The notes beneath the pieces were generated by a model. It did no database searches, was not told the origin of the DNA, and saw only the letters and a program-made list of their open reading frames with translations. A stretch of 16,280 nucleotides of DNA from JAUUSJ01 sp051880475. GTDB taxonomy: Bacteria; Bacillota; Clostridia; Lachnospirales; Lachnospiraceae. Numbering within the stretch: the first letter of the stretch is position 1; each line of letters begins with the position of its first letter. Below, in pieces: positions 1 through 7,556 of the stretch. The stretch lies in the NCBI GenBank assembly GCA_051880475.1, contig JBJEOA010000014.1, positions 1 through 16,280 of the forward strand, read 5' to 3'. A program made the translations under genes and the position numbers.

Positions 1-504
1 ATGCCACTTATGTCTGTATGGTTTTGTTTTACATTGCCATCAGGTATCGTTATTTATTGGTCAATTAGTGCATTATTTCAAGTAATTCAGCAGATTGTAA
101 TTAATCAGTATATGGATCATATCGATATAAATAAATTGATTGAGAAGAATAGAAAGAAAGCTGCTAAGAAAAATAAGAAGAAGAAAAAATCGCTCACTAC
201 AAGACTTATGGAGGGTGCTAGCCAAAATGCAGATGCTGGAACGACAGATTTTACAGTAACACCTAGCGGTCGAAGAGTAGGAAGAATGACAAGCAGAGCG
301 ACGATTAATACGAAAAATATGAATGTCAACTATGATGATCTTTATCCACTAGATCAATTAGCTGATGTTTTGGAAAATAAAAAAGAGGATGCAGGTACTA
401 CTAAGAAAAAGAAGAAGAAATCGCAAGAAGGAGGTAGTATTGCTGCAAATGCAAATCTAATGAGAAAATATAATGAGATGCATGGAAAAGGGGGAAATAA
501 ATAG
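1..504 (+). CDS. yidC: YidC/Oxa1-family membrane protein insertase, C-terminal part (5' end outside the window)
   Basis: This is the 3' portion of a YidC/SpoIIIJ insertase, which inserts and folds membrane proteins with or without SecYEG. The visible 167 residues open inside the last conserved transmembrane segment: the P-x-M pattern, then the LPSGIVIYW stretch (about 12-20) and a Q-rich helix end (27-31) are typical of the family's final helix. After about residue 45 comes a long cytoplasmic tail with lysine runs at 51-63 and 135-140. Such basic tails are known in Gram-positive YidC proteins, where they are thought to contact ribosomes; that role here is inferred. The reading frame is open from base 1, so the real start lies upstream and the ATG at base 1 is an internal methionine. 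The stop TAG at 502-504 shares one base with the GTG start of jag. Gene order yidC-jag is the usual oriC-proximal arrangement. Confidence 0.93.
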   Translation: MPLMSVWFCFTLPSGIVIYWSISALFQVIQQIVINQYMDHIDINKLIEKNRKKAAKKNKKKKKSLTTRLMEGASQNADAGTTDFTVTPSGRRVGRMTSRATINTKNMNVNYDDLYPLDQLADVLENKKEDAGTTKKKKKKSQEGGSIAANANLMRKYNEMHGKGGNK

Positions 505-1232
505 TGGATTCTATAAAATTTGAGGGAAAAACGGTAGCGGAAGCTTTGACTAAGGCAAGTATTCAATTAGGAATTGCCAGTGATGAACTTCAATATACAG
601 TAGAGTCAGAAGGAAAAACAGGATTTTTTGGAATTGGAGCAAAGCCAGCAGTTATTCTCGTAAAAAAGAAAGAGGAAGAAGCCCTTACTGTTGAAGTAAA
701 GAAAGAAGAAATTTCATTTACAAAACCAACCGTGAAACCAGTGGAAAAATCGACTATAGCTGCGGTTGAGGCAGATAAAGTAGAAGAAAAAACAAAAGAA
801 TTTTTAGAAAAATTATTCCATGCAATGCAAGTTGAAGTAAATATTAATTTACAGTATAACGAGAATACAAAAAATATGGATATCGACTTATCTGGAGATG
901 ATATGGGAATTTTAATCGGGAAGAGGGGACAGACACTCGACTCTCTTCAGTACTTAACAAGTCTATATGTCAATAAAGAAAGCGATTCTTATATTAGAGT
1001 AAAGATGGATACAGAAAATTATAGAGAGCGCAGAAAAGAGACATTAGAGCATTTGGCTAAAAATATTGCATATAAAGTAAAGAGAACTAGAAAATCTGTG
1101 TCTTTAGAGCCGATGAATCCATATGAGAGAAGGATTATTCATTCTGCATTGCAAAATGACAGATATGTTTATACAAAAAGTGAGGGAGAAGAGCCTTACA
1201 GAAAAGTTGTTATTATGCTAAAGAGATCATAG
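504..1232 (+). CDS. jag: RNA-binding protein Jag/KhpB (Jag_N, KH and R3H domains)
   Basis: A 242-residue cytoplasmic RNA-binding protein of the Jag/KhpB (EloR) family, linked in other Firmicutes to cell elongation and division. Three parts are visible. The N-terminal Jag domain (about 1-52) begins IKFEGKTVAEAL and contains a GFFGIGAK motif. A charged Lys/Glu linker spans about 54-95. A KH domain (about 96-172) carries the GKRG loop at 139-142. An R3H domain follows, with its R-R-x-x-H signature at R209, R210 and H213. The length is close to the family norm. The start is GTG at 504, overlapping the yidC stop by one base (TAGTG), with a purine-rich AAAAGGGGG ribosome binding site about 10 bases upstream, which implies translational coupling. 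It is co-transcribed with yidC and followed by the terminator at 1295-1345. Domain order and motifs leave little doubt about the family; the target RNAs cannot be read from sequence. Confidence 0.95.
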   Translation: MDSIKFEGKTVAEALTKASIQLGIASDELQYTVESEGKTGFFGIGAKPAVILVKKKEEEALTVEVKKEEISFTKPTVKPVEKSTIAAVEADKVEEKTKEFLEKLFHAMQVEVNINLQYNENTKNMDIDLSGDDMGILIGKRGQTLDSLQYLTSLYVNKESDSYIRVKMDTENYRERRKETLEHLAKNIAYKVKRTRKSVSLEPMNPYERRIIHSALQNDRYVYTKSEGEEPYRKVVIMLKRS

Positions 1233-1259
1233 AGATTATATGGAAACGTAAAATGATTT

Positions 1260-1291
1260 CCTCGCTGAGAGGGATGAGTTTTTCAGTGAGG
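1260..1291 (+). other. small hairpin upstream of the terminator
   Basis: CCTCGCTGA (1260-1268) pairs with TCAGTGAGG (1283-1291) with one G-U pair, leaving a 14-base loop. No T-tract follows directly. It sits between the jag stop and the stronger hairpin at 1295-1345 and may help shape the 3' end of the yidC-jag transcript. Its function is not evident. Confidence 0.45.
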
Positions 1292-1294
1292 TAG

Positions 1295-1345
1295 AAATAG
1301 GACTGTTGTAAAACGAATTTATTTATTTTACAATAGTCTTATTTT
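1295..1345 (+). terminator. rho-independent terminator after jag
   Basis: A long hairpin: 1295-1313 pairs with 1326-1344 over about 19 positions including two G-U pairs, with a 12-base AT-rich loop. The core is GACTGTTGTAAAA against TTTTACAATAGTC. ATTTT follows at 1341-1345 and is partly paired with the leading A-run. It probably ends the rpmH-rnpA-yidC-jag transcript before mnmE, though partial read-through is possible because I see no strong mnmE promoter in the gap. Confidence 0.72.
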
Positions 1346-1386
1346 AGTATTAAGGCATGTGATTTTCCAAAGAAAGGAGAAAAACA

Positions 1387-2763
1387 ATGAATTTTGATGA
1401 TACAATTGCGATGATAGCGACTGCTATGAGCGATGCTGGAATTGGAATCATCCGAGTGAGTGGGAAAGATGCAATAAAAATTGTAAAAAAAGTATTTTAT
1501 CCCCAAAAAAAGAAAGATTTAGAAAAAGTTAATAATTATACAGCTCATTATGGAACTATCTATGATGGGGAACAGATTCTTGATGAATGTATTGTCCTTG
1601 TGATGAGAGGCCCTCATAGTTATACGGCGGAGGATGTTGTAGAGATTCAGTGTCATGGCGGTATTGTTCTTTTAAAAAAGATTCTAGAGTTAATTTTTAA
1701 AATGGGAGCAAGACCTGCCCAGCCAGGAGAATTTACAAAGAGAGCTTTTTTAAATGGAAGATTAGATTTATCTCAGGCGGAGGCTGTCATGGACTTAATT
1801 CACTCTCAAAATGAGATGGCGATTGAGAATGCGATGAGACAGCTAAAGGGAAGCGTAAAGGATAAAGTAATGCAGTTAAGAGAGATGATTTTATATCATG
1901 TTGCATTTATCGAATCGGCTTTAGATGACCCTGAACATATTAATATAGAGGATAATAGTGAAAAATTTGAGAGAGAAATCAAGCAGTGCAGAGAAATGAT
2001 AGAGAGACTTTTAGACACCGCAGATGATGGAAAAATTATGCAAGACGGAATTAAAACTTGTATTGTCGGTAAGCCAAATGTAGGAAAATCCTCTCTGTTA
2101 AATGTATTAGTGGGGGAAGATAGAGCGATAGTGACAGAGGTAGCTGGAACAACGAGAGATAGCTTACAAGAGACCGTTCTTTTACAGGGAATTCCTCTTC
2201 ATATTATTGATACGGCGGGGATTCACGATACGGTGGATGTTGTGGAAAAAATTGGTGTAGATAGAGCTAAAATGTGGATTGAAGATGCCGATTTGATATT
2301 ATATGTTGTGGATTCTTCTAGACCATTAGAAGAAAATGATGAGAAAATTATTGAGTTAATCAGAGAGAAAAAAGTTATTGTCTTATTTAATAAATCAGAT
2401 TTGGAAAAGAAAATAGACGATAAAAAAATAAGAGATATATTTGGGGATTTTGTTATAGAAATATCTGCAAAATTAGAAGAAGGCATGGATCTTTTATACG
2501 AGAAAATAAAAGAAATGTTCTTCCGAGGGGAAATTTCTTTTAAAAATGAAGTCTGCATTACAAATATGAGACATAAAACAGCATTGCAAAATGCACTTGA
2601 GAGTATTATACTAGCAGAGCAAAGCTTTAAAGATGGTATGCCGGAGGATTTTTTGTCCATTGATTTGATGAATGCCTATGAACAATTAGGATTTATTATA
2701 GGAGAGTCTTTAGAGGAAGATTTAGTAAATAAGATATTCCAGCAATTTTGTATGGGTAAGTAA
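1387..2763 (+). CDS. mnmE: tRNA uridine-5-carboxymethylaminomethyl(34) synthesis GTPase MnmE
   Basis: A 458-residue protein of full length for the family. MnmE works with MnmG to install the (carboxymethyl)aminomethyl group on wobble U34 of tRNAs reading NNA/NNG codons, using a folate one-carbon unit and GTP hydrolysis. The N-terminal folate-binding domain (about 1-120) is followed by a helical domain into which the G domain is inserted. G-motifs are all present: G1 GKPNVGKS 228-235, G2 TTRD 255-258, G3 DTAG 275-278 and G4 NKSD 335-338. The C-terminus ends in the family's C-x-G-K signature (FCMGK), whose cysteine is required for modification. The ATG at 1387 has an AAAGGAG site 7 bases upstream. 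mnmG begins 10 bases after the stop, so the two partner enzymes are co-transcribed. No defects were seen. Confidence 0.97.
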   Translation: MNFDDTIAMIATAMSDAGIGIIRVSGKDAIKIVKKVFYPQKKKDLEKVNNYTAHYGTIYDGEQILDECIVLVMRGPHSYTAEDVVEIQCHGGIVLLKKILELIFKMGARPAQPGEFTKRAFLNGRLDLSQAEAVMDLIHSQNEMAIENAMRQLKGSVKDKVMQLREMILYHVAFIESALDDPEHINIEDNSEKFEREIKQCREMIERLLDTADDGKIMQDGIKTCIVGKPNVGKSSLLNVLVGEDRAIVTEVAGTTRDSLQETVLLQGIPLHIIDTAGIHDTVDVVEKIGVDRAKMWIEDADLILYVVDSSRPLEENDEKIIELIREKKVIVLFNKSDLEKKIDDKKIRDIFGDFVIEISAKLEEGMDLLYEKIKEMFFRGEISFKNEVCITNMRHKTALQNALESIILAEQSFKDGMPEDFLSIDLMNAYEQLGFIIGESLEEDLVNKIFQQFCMGK

Positions 2764-2773
2764 GGAGAAAAAA

Positions 2774-4669
2774 ATGGCTTTTGTAAAAGAAAAGTATGAT
2801 GTCATAGTAGTAGGAGCAGGTCATGCGGGATGTGAGGCTGCATTAGCGGCGGCAAGGCTTGGATGTGAGACAATTGTATTTACAGTAAGTATTGACAGTA
2901 TTGCATTGATGCCATGTAATCCAAATGTAGGCGGAAGCTCGAAGGGACATCTTGTAAGAGAAATTGATGCGCTTGGCGGTCAGATGGGAAAGAATATTGA
3001 TAAGACATATATTCAATCAAAAATGTTAAATAAGTCAAAAGGTCCAGCAGTTCACTCTCTAAGAGCACAGGCTGATAAGGCTGAGTACTCTAGGAGTATG
3101 AGAATAACATTAGAAAATACAAAACATTTGACAGTTCGTCAGGCTGAAGTAACAGAGCTTTTAGTGGAAGACGGTCAAATTAAGGGAGTGAAAACGTATT
3201 CTGGGGCTACGTATGAGGCAAAGGCGGTTGTCTTGGCAACTGGAACATATTTAAGAGCGAGATGTATTTACGGAGATGTGAGCAATGAGACGGGTCCAAA
3301 TGGATTATCACCAGCGAGATTTTTGACGGATTCTATTAAAAGTCTTGGAGTGGAAATGTATCGTTTTAAGACGGGAACGCCGGCGAGAATTGATAAAAGG
3401 TCGATTGATTTTTCAAAAATGGAGGAACAGTTTGGAGATGAAAAAATTGTTCCATTTAGTTTTACAAATACCGAGGAAGATATTAAAAGAGAGCAGATTT
3501 CTTGTTGGTTAACTTACACGAATGAAAATACACACCAGATCATTCGAGAGAATTTACATCGCTCTCCTCTATTTTCGGGGGCAATCGAGGGCACGGGACC
3601 TAGATATTGTCCTTCTATTGAGGATAAAGTTGTTAAGTTTGCGGATAAAAATAGGCATCAAGTTTTTATTGAGCCAGAAGGAGAGTTTACAAACGAAATG
3701 TATATCGGCGGTATGTCAAGCTCTCTTCCAGAGGATGTTCAGTATGCGATGTATCGCTCTGTAAAAGGTCTAGAAAATGCAAAAATTGTGAGAAATGCCT
3801 ATGCGATTGAGTATGATTGTGTGAATCCTCTAGAGTTGAAATCTTCTTTAGAATTTAAAAAAGTGAGAGGATTATTTAGCGGAGGACAGTTTAACGGCAG
3901 CTCTGGATATGAGGAGGCAGCGGCACAGGGACTTATCGCCGGCATTAATGCTGCAAGAAAAATTCAAGGAAAAGAGCCAATCATTTTAGACCGTTCTCAG
4001 GCGTATATCGGTGTATTGATTGACGATTTAGTTACGAAGGGAACACATGAGCCATACCGTATGATGACTTCTCGTGCAGAATATCGTTTATTGCTTCGCC
4101 AAGATAATGCTGATTTAAGACTTACTAAAATTGGGCATGAGATTGGTTTAATTGATGAGGAGCGATATGAAGCATTACTTAAAAAAGAGAAGGAAATTAA
4201 CGAGGAGATTACAAGGCTAGAAAAAACAATGGTCGGTGCAAGTAAAAAGGTTCAGCAGGTATTAGAACAACATAATAGCACTCCTCTAAAAACAGCAGTC
4301 TCTTTGGCGGAATTAATTCGAAGACCAGAATTATGCTATGAAGATTTAGAGCCGATTGATGATGAAAGAGCAGCTCTTGCTAATGATGTGATTGAACAGG
4401 TGAATATTAATATTAAGTATGATGGATATATTAAGAGACAGATTCGTCAAGTAGAGCAGTTTAAAAAGCTTGAGTATAAATGGATTCCAGAAGATATTAA
4501 GTATAGTGAGGTGAAAAGTCTTAGAAAAGAGGCTGTTCAAAAATTAGAAGAGACAAGACCACATTCTATTGGACAAGCTTCTAGAATTTCAGGAGTATCC
4601 CCTGCTGATATCTCGGTATTATTAATTTATTTAGAAAATAGAAGATTGACCTCAATATCTATAGATTAA
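2774..4669 (+). CDS. mnmG: tRNA uridine-5-carboxymethylaminomethyl(34) synthesis enzyme MnmG (GidA)
   Basis: A 631-residue FAD-dependent enzyme, normal length, that forms a complex with MnmE and carries out the FAD/NADH step of wobble U34 modification in the cytoplasm. The N-terminal Rossmann dinucleotide motif GAGHAG lies at 14-19. The GidA signature CNPNVGGSSKGH starts at C48, and a conserved cysteine in GPRYCPSIEDK is C279; cysteines equivalent to C48 and C279 are functionally important in characterised homologues. The second family signature, around GQFNGSSGYEEAAAQG, is intact near residues 374-389. The C-terminal helical domain (about 560-631) that contacts MnmE is present, including HSIGQASRISGVSPADI. 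The ATG at 2774 follows a TAAGGAG site. It lies 10 bases after mnmE and 24 bases before rsmG, in one operon. Confidence 0.97.
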   Translation: MAFVKEKYDVIVVGAGHAGCEAALAAARLGCETIVFTVSIDSIALMPCNPNVGGSSKGHLVREIDALGGQMGKNIDKTYIQSKMLNKSKGPAVHSLRAQADKAEYSRSMRITLENTKHLTVRQAEVTELLVEDGQIKGVKTYSGATYEAKAVVLATGTYLRARCIYGDVSNETGPNGLSPARFLTDSIKSLGVEMYRFKTGTPARIDKRSIDFSKMEEQFGDEKIVPFSFTNTEEDIKREQISCWLTYTNENTHQIIRENLHRSPLFSGAIEGTGPRYCPSIEDKVVKFADKNRHQVFIEPEGEFTNEMYIGGMSSSLPEDVQYAMYRSVKGLENAKIVRNAYAIEYDCVNPLELKSSLEFKKVRGLFSGGQFNGSSGYEEAAAQGLIAGINAARKIQGKEPIILDRSQAYIGVLIDDLVTKGTHEPYRMMTSRAEYRLLLRQDNADLRLTKIGHEIGLIDEERYEALLKKEKEINEEITRLEKTMVGASKKVQQVLEQHNSTPLKTAVSLAELIRRPELCYEDLEPIDDERAALANDVIEQVNINIKYDGYIKRQIRQVEQFKKLEYKWIPEDIKYSEVKSLRKEAVQKLEETRPHSIGQASRISGVSPADISVLLIYLENRRLTSISID

Positions 4670-4693
4670 AATTCATTGAAAGTTGGTAAATAA

Positions 4694-5443
4694 ATGGATA
4701 AAAAATGGAGAGAAACTCTTTTTTGTAGAGCGAATGATTTAGGAATTGAATTATCAGACAGGCAGATAGAACAATTCTATGAATATTTTCAATTATTAGT
4801 AGAAAAGAATAAAGTGATGAATTTAACGGCAATTACAGAGCCATATGATGTGATTGAGAAGCATTTTATTGATAGTTTATCAATTATAAAAGTAATTTCT
4901 ATGGGGGAAGTTCACACCGTTTTAGATTTAGGAACAGGAGCTGGATTTCCAGGAATTCCTCTAAAAATTGCATTTCCGCATTTAAAAATTACTCTTGTTG
5001 ATTCTCTAAATAAGAGAATTAAATTTCTAAACGAAGTGATAGAAGCTCTTTCGCTAGAAGAGATAGAGGGAGTTCACGCAAGGGCAGAGGATATAGCTAA
5101 AAAGGAAGAGTATCGAGAGCAGTATGACTTATGTGTATCGAGAGCAGTTGCAAATTTATCCACACTCGGAGAATATTGTGTGCCTTTTATCCACAATGGT
5201 GGATTGTTTGTGGCATATAAAGGGGAGAAAGTGGATGAAGAAATGCAGGGAGTAAAAAAAGCTTTTGATGCACTTGGAGCTGAGTTAGAAGCTGTGAAAC
5301 AGTTCACACTTCCAGGTACAGATATGGATAGAAGAATGGTTTTGGTAAGAAAAATTAGGAATACGCCAAAGAAATACCCAAGAAAAGCAGGACTCCCATC
5401 AAAAGAGCCACTTTTTGTGAAAAAAACGATAAATAAAAAATAA
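4694..5443 (+). CDS. rsmG: 16S rRNA (guanine(527)-N(7))-methyltransferase RsmG (GidB)
   Basis: A 249-residue SAM-dependent methyltransferase that makes m7G527 in 16S rRNA; loss of it confers low-level streptomycin resistance in other bacteria. The SAM-binding motif I, LDLGTGAGFPG, lies at 77-87. An acidic strand end (LVDS, 101-104) follows as motif II, and the RAVA segment with adjacent residues forms the later core. The N-terminal helical lead (NKVMNLTAI, 39-47) is typical. The last 20 or so residues are a basic tail (KKYPRKAG ... KKTINKK), also common in Gram-positive RsmG. The ATG at 4694 has only a weak purine-rich site, so translation may depend on coupling with mnmG 24 bases upstream. 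Two perfect DnaA boxes, 5156-5164 and 5187-5195, lie inside the coding sequence. Confidence 0.96.
   Translation: MDKKWRETLFCRANDLGIELSDRQIEQFYEYFQLLVEKNKVMNLTAITEPYDVIEKHFIDSLSIIKVISMGEVHTVLDLGTGAGFPGIPLKIAFPHLKITLVDSLNKRIKFLNEVIEALSLEEIEGVHARAEDIAKKEEYREQYDLCVSRAVANLSTLGEYCVPFIHNGGLFVAYKGEKVDEEMQGVKKAFDALGAELEAVKQFTLPGTDMDRRMVLVRKIRNTPKKYPRKAGLPSKEPLFVKKTINKK
5156..5195 (+). promoter_or_regulatory. two perfect DnaA boxes inside rsmG
   Basis: TTATCCACA occurs at 5156-5164 and again at 5187-5195, same orientation, 31 bases start to start. This is the strict DnaA-box consensus. Both lie in coding sequence, so they could reflect amino-acid constraint, but two perfect copies in 40 bases of an AT-rich gene is unusual. 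Binding by DnaA is inferred. Confidence 0.5.
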
Positions 5444-5489
5444 GAGCTTATTAGTTTAAATGCTGTATATTCTAAGGGAAAAGTAGATA

Positions 5490-5527
5490 CGCCCGTAAGA
5501 AGAAGGACTGCCTAATTCTTGCGGGCG
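5490..5527. terminator. hairpin after rsmG, possible terminator
   Basis: CGCCCGTAAGAA (5490-5501) pairs with TTCTTGCGGGCG (5516-5527) over 12 bp with one G-U pair and a 14-base loop. It is the most GC-rich hairpin in this gap. On the plus strand it is followed by AAAGTGACA rather than a T-tract, so it is either a weak terminator for mnmE-mnmG-rsmG or a processing or stability hairpin. On the minus strand a moderately T-rich stretch follows. Confidence 0.5.
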
Positions 5528-5556
5528 AAAGTGACATATCAAATTTCTTAAATAAT

Positions 5557-5589
5557 AGGGAATGAAAGTCCTTTAGAAGTTCATTCCCT
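5557..5589 (-). terminator. terminator of the minus-strand hydrolase gene
   Basis: AGGGAATGAA (5557-5566) and TTCATTCCCT (5580-5589) are perfect 10-bp inverted repeats with a 13-base loop. Read on the minus strand the hairpin lies about 30 bases after the hydrolase stop and is followed by an AT-rich ATTATTTAAG run. It could also act on rsmG transcripts. Confidence 0.55.
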
Positions 5590-5619
5590 TTAGGTGACGG
5601 TAGTTCACTTATATATAGC

Positions 5620-6567
5620 CTAAAAAAATATATTACAAATTTCCAAAAATTCAGTTGGATTTTCTAAATGTGGATAATGTTTTGTATTAGAAAGGGTGGA
5701 AGCTTCAATAGCACAGTTTTGTGTGAGATATTGATTTAAAGTTTCTCGGTAATTTGGCTCTGCCTTTCCCATAACAATATAAATGCTATTATTCAGCTCA
5801 CGAAGAGCGTGAGCAATATTAGTATTCATATATCTAGAGTGTATGCTCGAATAAATATATTTTGAATTTATTCCCTGTGTATGTGAAGCCTCATAGCATG
5901 TGAGTAAATATGTTTTTGAGACTTTACTTGGATGATAGAATTGTTTTCTCACAGTAGCTTTAGTCTTATCTATCGTATTTAACATATAATAAGCGAAACT
6001 GCCAATTAGCGGAAAGTCAATAAATCCCTTATACGCCTTTAGAGCTGTGTTCGGTATTTTATTTAGTATTTGGAAGTTAGTAGGATTGATTAATAATAGT
6101 TTTTTATATAAATTTACTTCTGTATAGCATGCCATAACTGCGATACTGCAAGATAATCCAGAAGCTATAATATCTGTCGGAGTTTTGATAACCTGCTTTA
6201 CAAAATCATTTAATAATTGGACATAGAGATAGCTTGTATAAGTGATATTAGATTTATCTGAGCGACCGCATCCGAGCAAATCTATTGTATATACAGTATG
6301 GTGTTTGGAAAGTTGTTTTTTTATTTTCTTAAACTCAACTTCTGCTCCATAATGTGAAATATCATGAACAAGTAGAATTGGAGTTCCATTTCCCTGTTTG
6401 GTATAAAAAATACGTCCAAATCTCCAGTTATAATAATGTTCATTATCGGAGTAGAGTAAATCGCGGCGAGTAGAAAACATATTGATATATTTATTTGTAA
6501 AAAGCATTGGTAAGCTTGCAGCGGAAGCTAGCAGAGAGAGGGCAGCTATTTTTTTTGTTTTTGACAT
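5620..6567 (-). CDS. alpha/beta hydrolase with N-terminal membrane anchor
   Basis: A 315-residue protein on the minus strand, start ATG at 6567 behind an AAAGGAG site. Residues 6-23 (after KTKK) form a hydrophobic signal-anchor or uncleaved signal, suggesting an extracytoplasmic or membrane-tethered enzyme. The rest reads as an alpha/beta-hydrolase fold: strand and oxyanion region PILLVHDISHYG (63-74), a LLGCGRSDK turn (97-105), the nucleophile elbow GLSCS (137-141, probable nucleophile S139), a cap region, and a late HYPHLENP segment (297-304) supplying the catalytic histidine (H297 or H300). The acid is uncertain; E270 in GKAEPN sits where an acid is often found. The usual GxSxG is GxSxS here. 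Substrate is unknown. It is transcribed against all neighbours, with its own promoter (6603-6631) and terminator (5557-5589), so it is an independent unit. One perfect DnaA box (5669-5677) lies in its 3' end. Confidence 0.85.
   Translation of the reverse strand: MSKTKKIAALSLLASAASLPMLFTNKYINMFSTRRDLLYSDNEHYYNWRFGRIFYTKQGNGTPILLVHDISHYGAEVEFKKIKKQLSKHHTVYTIDLLGCGRSDKSNITYTSYLYVQLLNDFVKQVIKTPTDIIASGLSCSIAVMACYTEVNLYKKLLLINPTNFQILNKIPNTALKAYKGFIDFPLIGSFAYYMLNTIDKTKATVRKQFYHPSKVSKTYLLTCYEASHTQGINSKYIYSSIHSRYMNTNIAHALRELNNSIYIVMGKAEPNYRETLNQYLTQNCAIEASTLSNTKHYPHLENPTEFLEICNIFF
5669..5677 (-). promoter_or_regulatory. perfect DnaA box in the hydrolase 3' end
   Basis: TGTGGATAA on the plus strand, i.e. 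TTATCCACA on the minus strand. A single copy within coding sequence (codons of the HYPHLE segment). Listed because perfect DnaA boxes are over-represented between 5.1 and 7.6 kb; alone it would be weak evidence. Confidence 0.35.
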
Positions 6568-6602
6568 GGAATTGCTCCTTTCTAAAATTAATGATTAAAT
6601 TT

Positions 6603-6631
6603 ATTATAAGCCAAAATGACATAAGTTACAA
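6603..6631 (-). promoter_or_regulatory. sigma-A-type promoter of the hydrolase gene
   Basis: On the minus strand TTGTAA (-35) and a perfect TATAAT (-10) are separated by 17 bases. The -10 lies 36 bases upstream of the ATG at 6567. Good spacing and position make this a convincing housekeeping promoter. Confidence 0.75.
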
Positions 6632-6647
6632 GAGAATTGTGAGGAAA

Positions 6648-6680
6648 GCCTATTCCTTTCGGTGTGGACAGGAATAAGGC
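6648..6680. other. hairpin in the divergent intergenic region 6568-6825
   Basis: GCCTATTCCT (6648-6657) pairs with AGGAATAAGGC (6670-6680) with one bulged base; the loop contains TTTCGGTG. It lies between the divergent hydrolase promoter and the gene at 6826. It could be a weak terminator or an RNA structure. The rest of this gap is AT-rich; GATAAT at 6761-6766 is a possible -10 for the downstream gene but lacks a clear -35. Confidence 0.4.
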
Positions 6681-6825
6681 AGGTTTTAGTCGTTTAAATA
6701 TTAGAAATAGAAGAAGATATTTTTATAAAAAATCTTTTCATTTAAGTCGTTTTCGTGTAAGATAATTTATGGGAAGAAATAAAAAAGTTTCTCGGTGAAA
6801 ATAAATAGGAAAGGCGGGTGAATCC

Positions 6826-7554
6826 ATGGAATTATTCGATAGACAAGAAATATGTAGTGGTTTAAAAGTATTTTTATCTAGAGAAATTGAGGAAAAAAAT
6901 AAAGAAAAGAAAAATTTATTAGATGAGAGAGAAAAGCTCGAACAAGAGAAGAATAAAAAGCGAAAAATTTTATTTCAGACAGATGAGAGTGGCGAGCGAA
7001 GGAAAATGTTTTCTCCGCTGAATACAATTTTTTATCCATCTCAAAGTGAGAATTTTCAAGATAGAAAAATAAAAAATTTAAATTATCGAATTGAAAATTT
7101 GGAAAAGGAAATGGAAACAATTGATATGGAATCAAATGAAATCCAGAAGTACCTAGAAATTTTGGAGAAATTTGTGTCAGAAAATTGTCAGATGCCTGAA
7201 AAAGAGACAGAAGCAATTCAAAATGAGCAAAAATCAGAAGATGCAGATGAGTTCAAAATAGTTGTCAACTCATTATTATCTGATACATTGAAGAATTTTC
7301 AGCAGTTTGTGAAAGAGCAGTATGAGAAAGTAGAACTTCTTTTTGATATAGAAGATGATAAAAAAGAGACGGAAGTCTTAACAAATGAATATATTGTTGA
7401 GATTCTTCAAAATTTAATAGAGACATCTGTAAATAAGATGAACGCAGATGTGTTTTTAGTAGATATAAAAAATAAAGAGAAGCTTCGAGTAGAAGTGGAG
7501 ATTCTAGCGAACAAAGAAAAAATAGATCATTGCACATTTTCTATAGAATCTTAA
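6826..7554 (+). CDS. coiled-coil protein resembling a degenerate DegS-type sensor histidine kinase
   Basis: A 242-residue soluble protein with no membrane segment. Residues about 14-118 are rich in Glu/Lys with heptad spacing and form coiled coils interrupted by MFSPLNTIFYP (61-71). About 120-140 is an acidic linker. Residues 146-240 look like the end of a DegS/NarX-type kinase: LLSDTLKNFQQFVKEQYEKVELLFDI (a segment recalling the region before the ATPase domain), then YIVEILQNLIETSVNKMNAD (189-208), which recalls the N-box helix of HATPase domains (typically IIQEALNNVVKHA), then VFLVDIKNKEKLRVEVEI as the following strands. The H-box histidine and the G-boxes are absent, and the N-box asparagine position is not conserved. 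I infer a degenerate kinase relative, possibly scaffolding or regulatory, rather than an active kinase. The start ATG at 6826 has a GGCGGGTG site. No response regulator gene is adjacent. The family assignment is tentative; the ORF itself is solid. Confidence 0.6.
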   Translation: MELFDRQEICSGLKVFLSREIEEKNKEKKNLLDEREKLEQEKNKKRKILFQTDESGERRKMFSPLNTIFYPSQSENFQDRKIKNLNYRIENLEKEMETIDMESNEIQKYLEILEKFVSENCQMPEKETEAIQNEQKSEDADEFKIVVNSLLSDTLKNFQQFVKEQYEKVELLFDIEDDKKETEVLTNEYIVEILQNLIETSVNKMNADVFLVDIKNKEKLRVEVEILANKEKIDHCTFSIES

Positions 7555-7556
7555 AA

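Noticed and set aside
2223..2660. Minus-strand 145-codon frame within mnmE
   Set aside because: It is antisense to a well-conserved GTPase gene, with no ribosome site or recognisable protein features.
6788..6801. parS-like TTTCTCGGTGAAA upstream of the DegS-like gene
   Set aside because: It has an extra base in the centre and lacks the outer TG/CA bases, so it is not a plausible ParB site.
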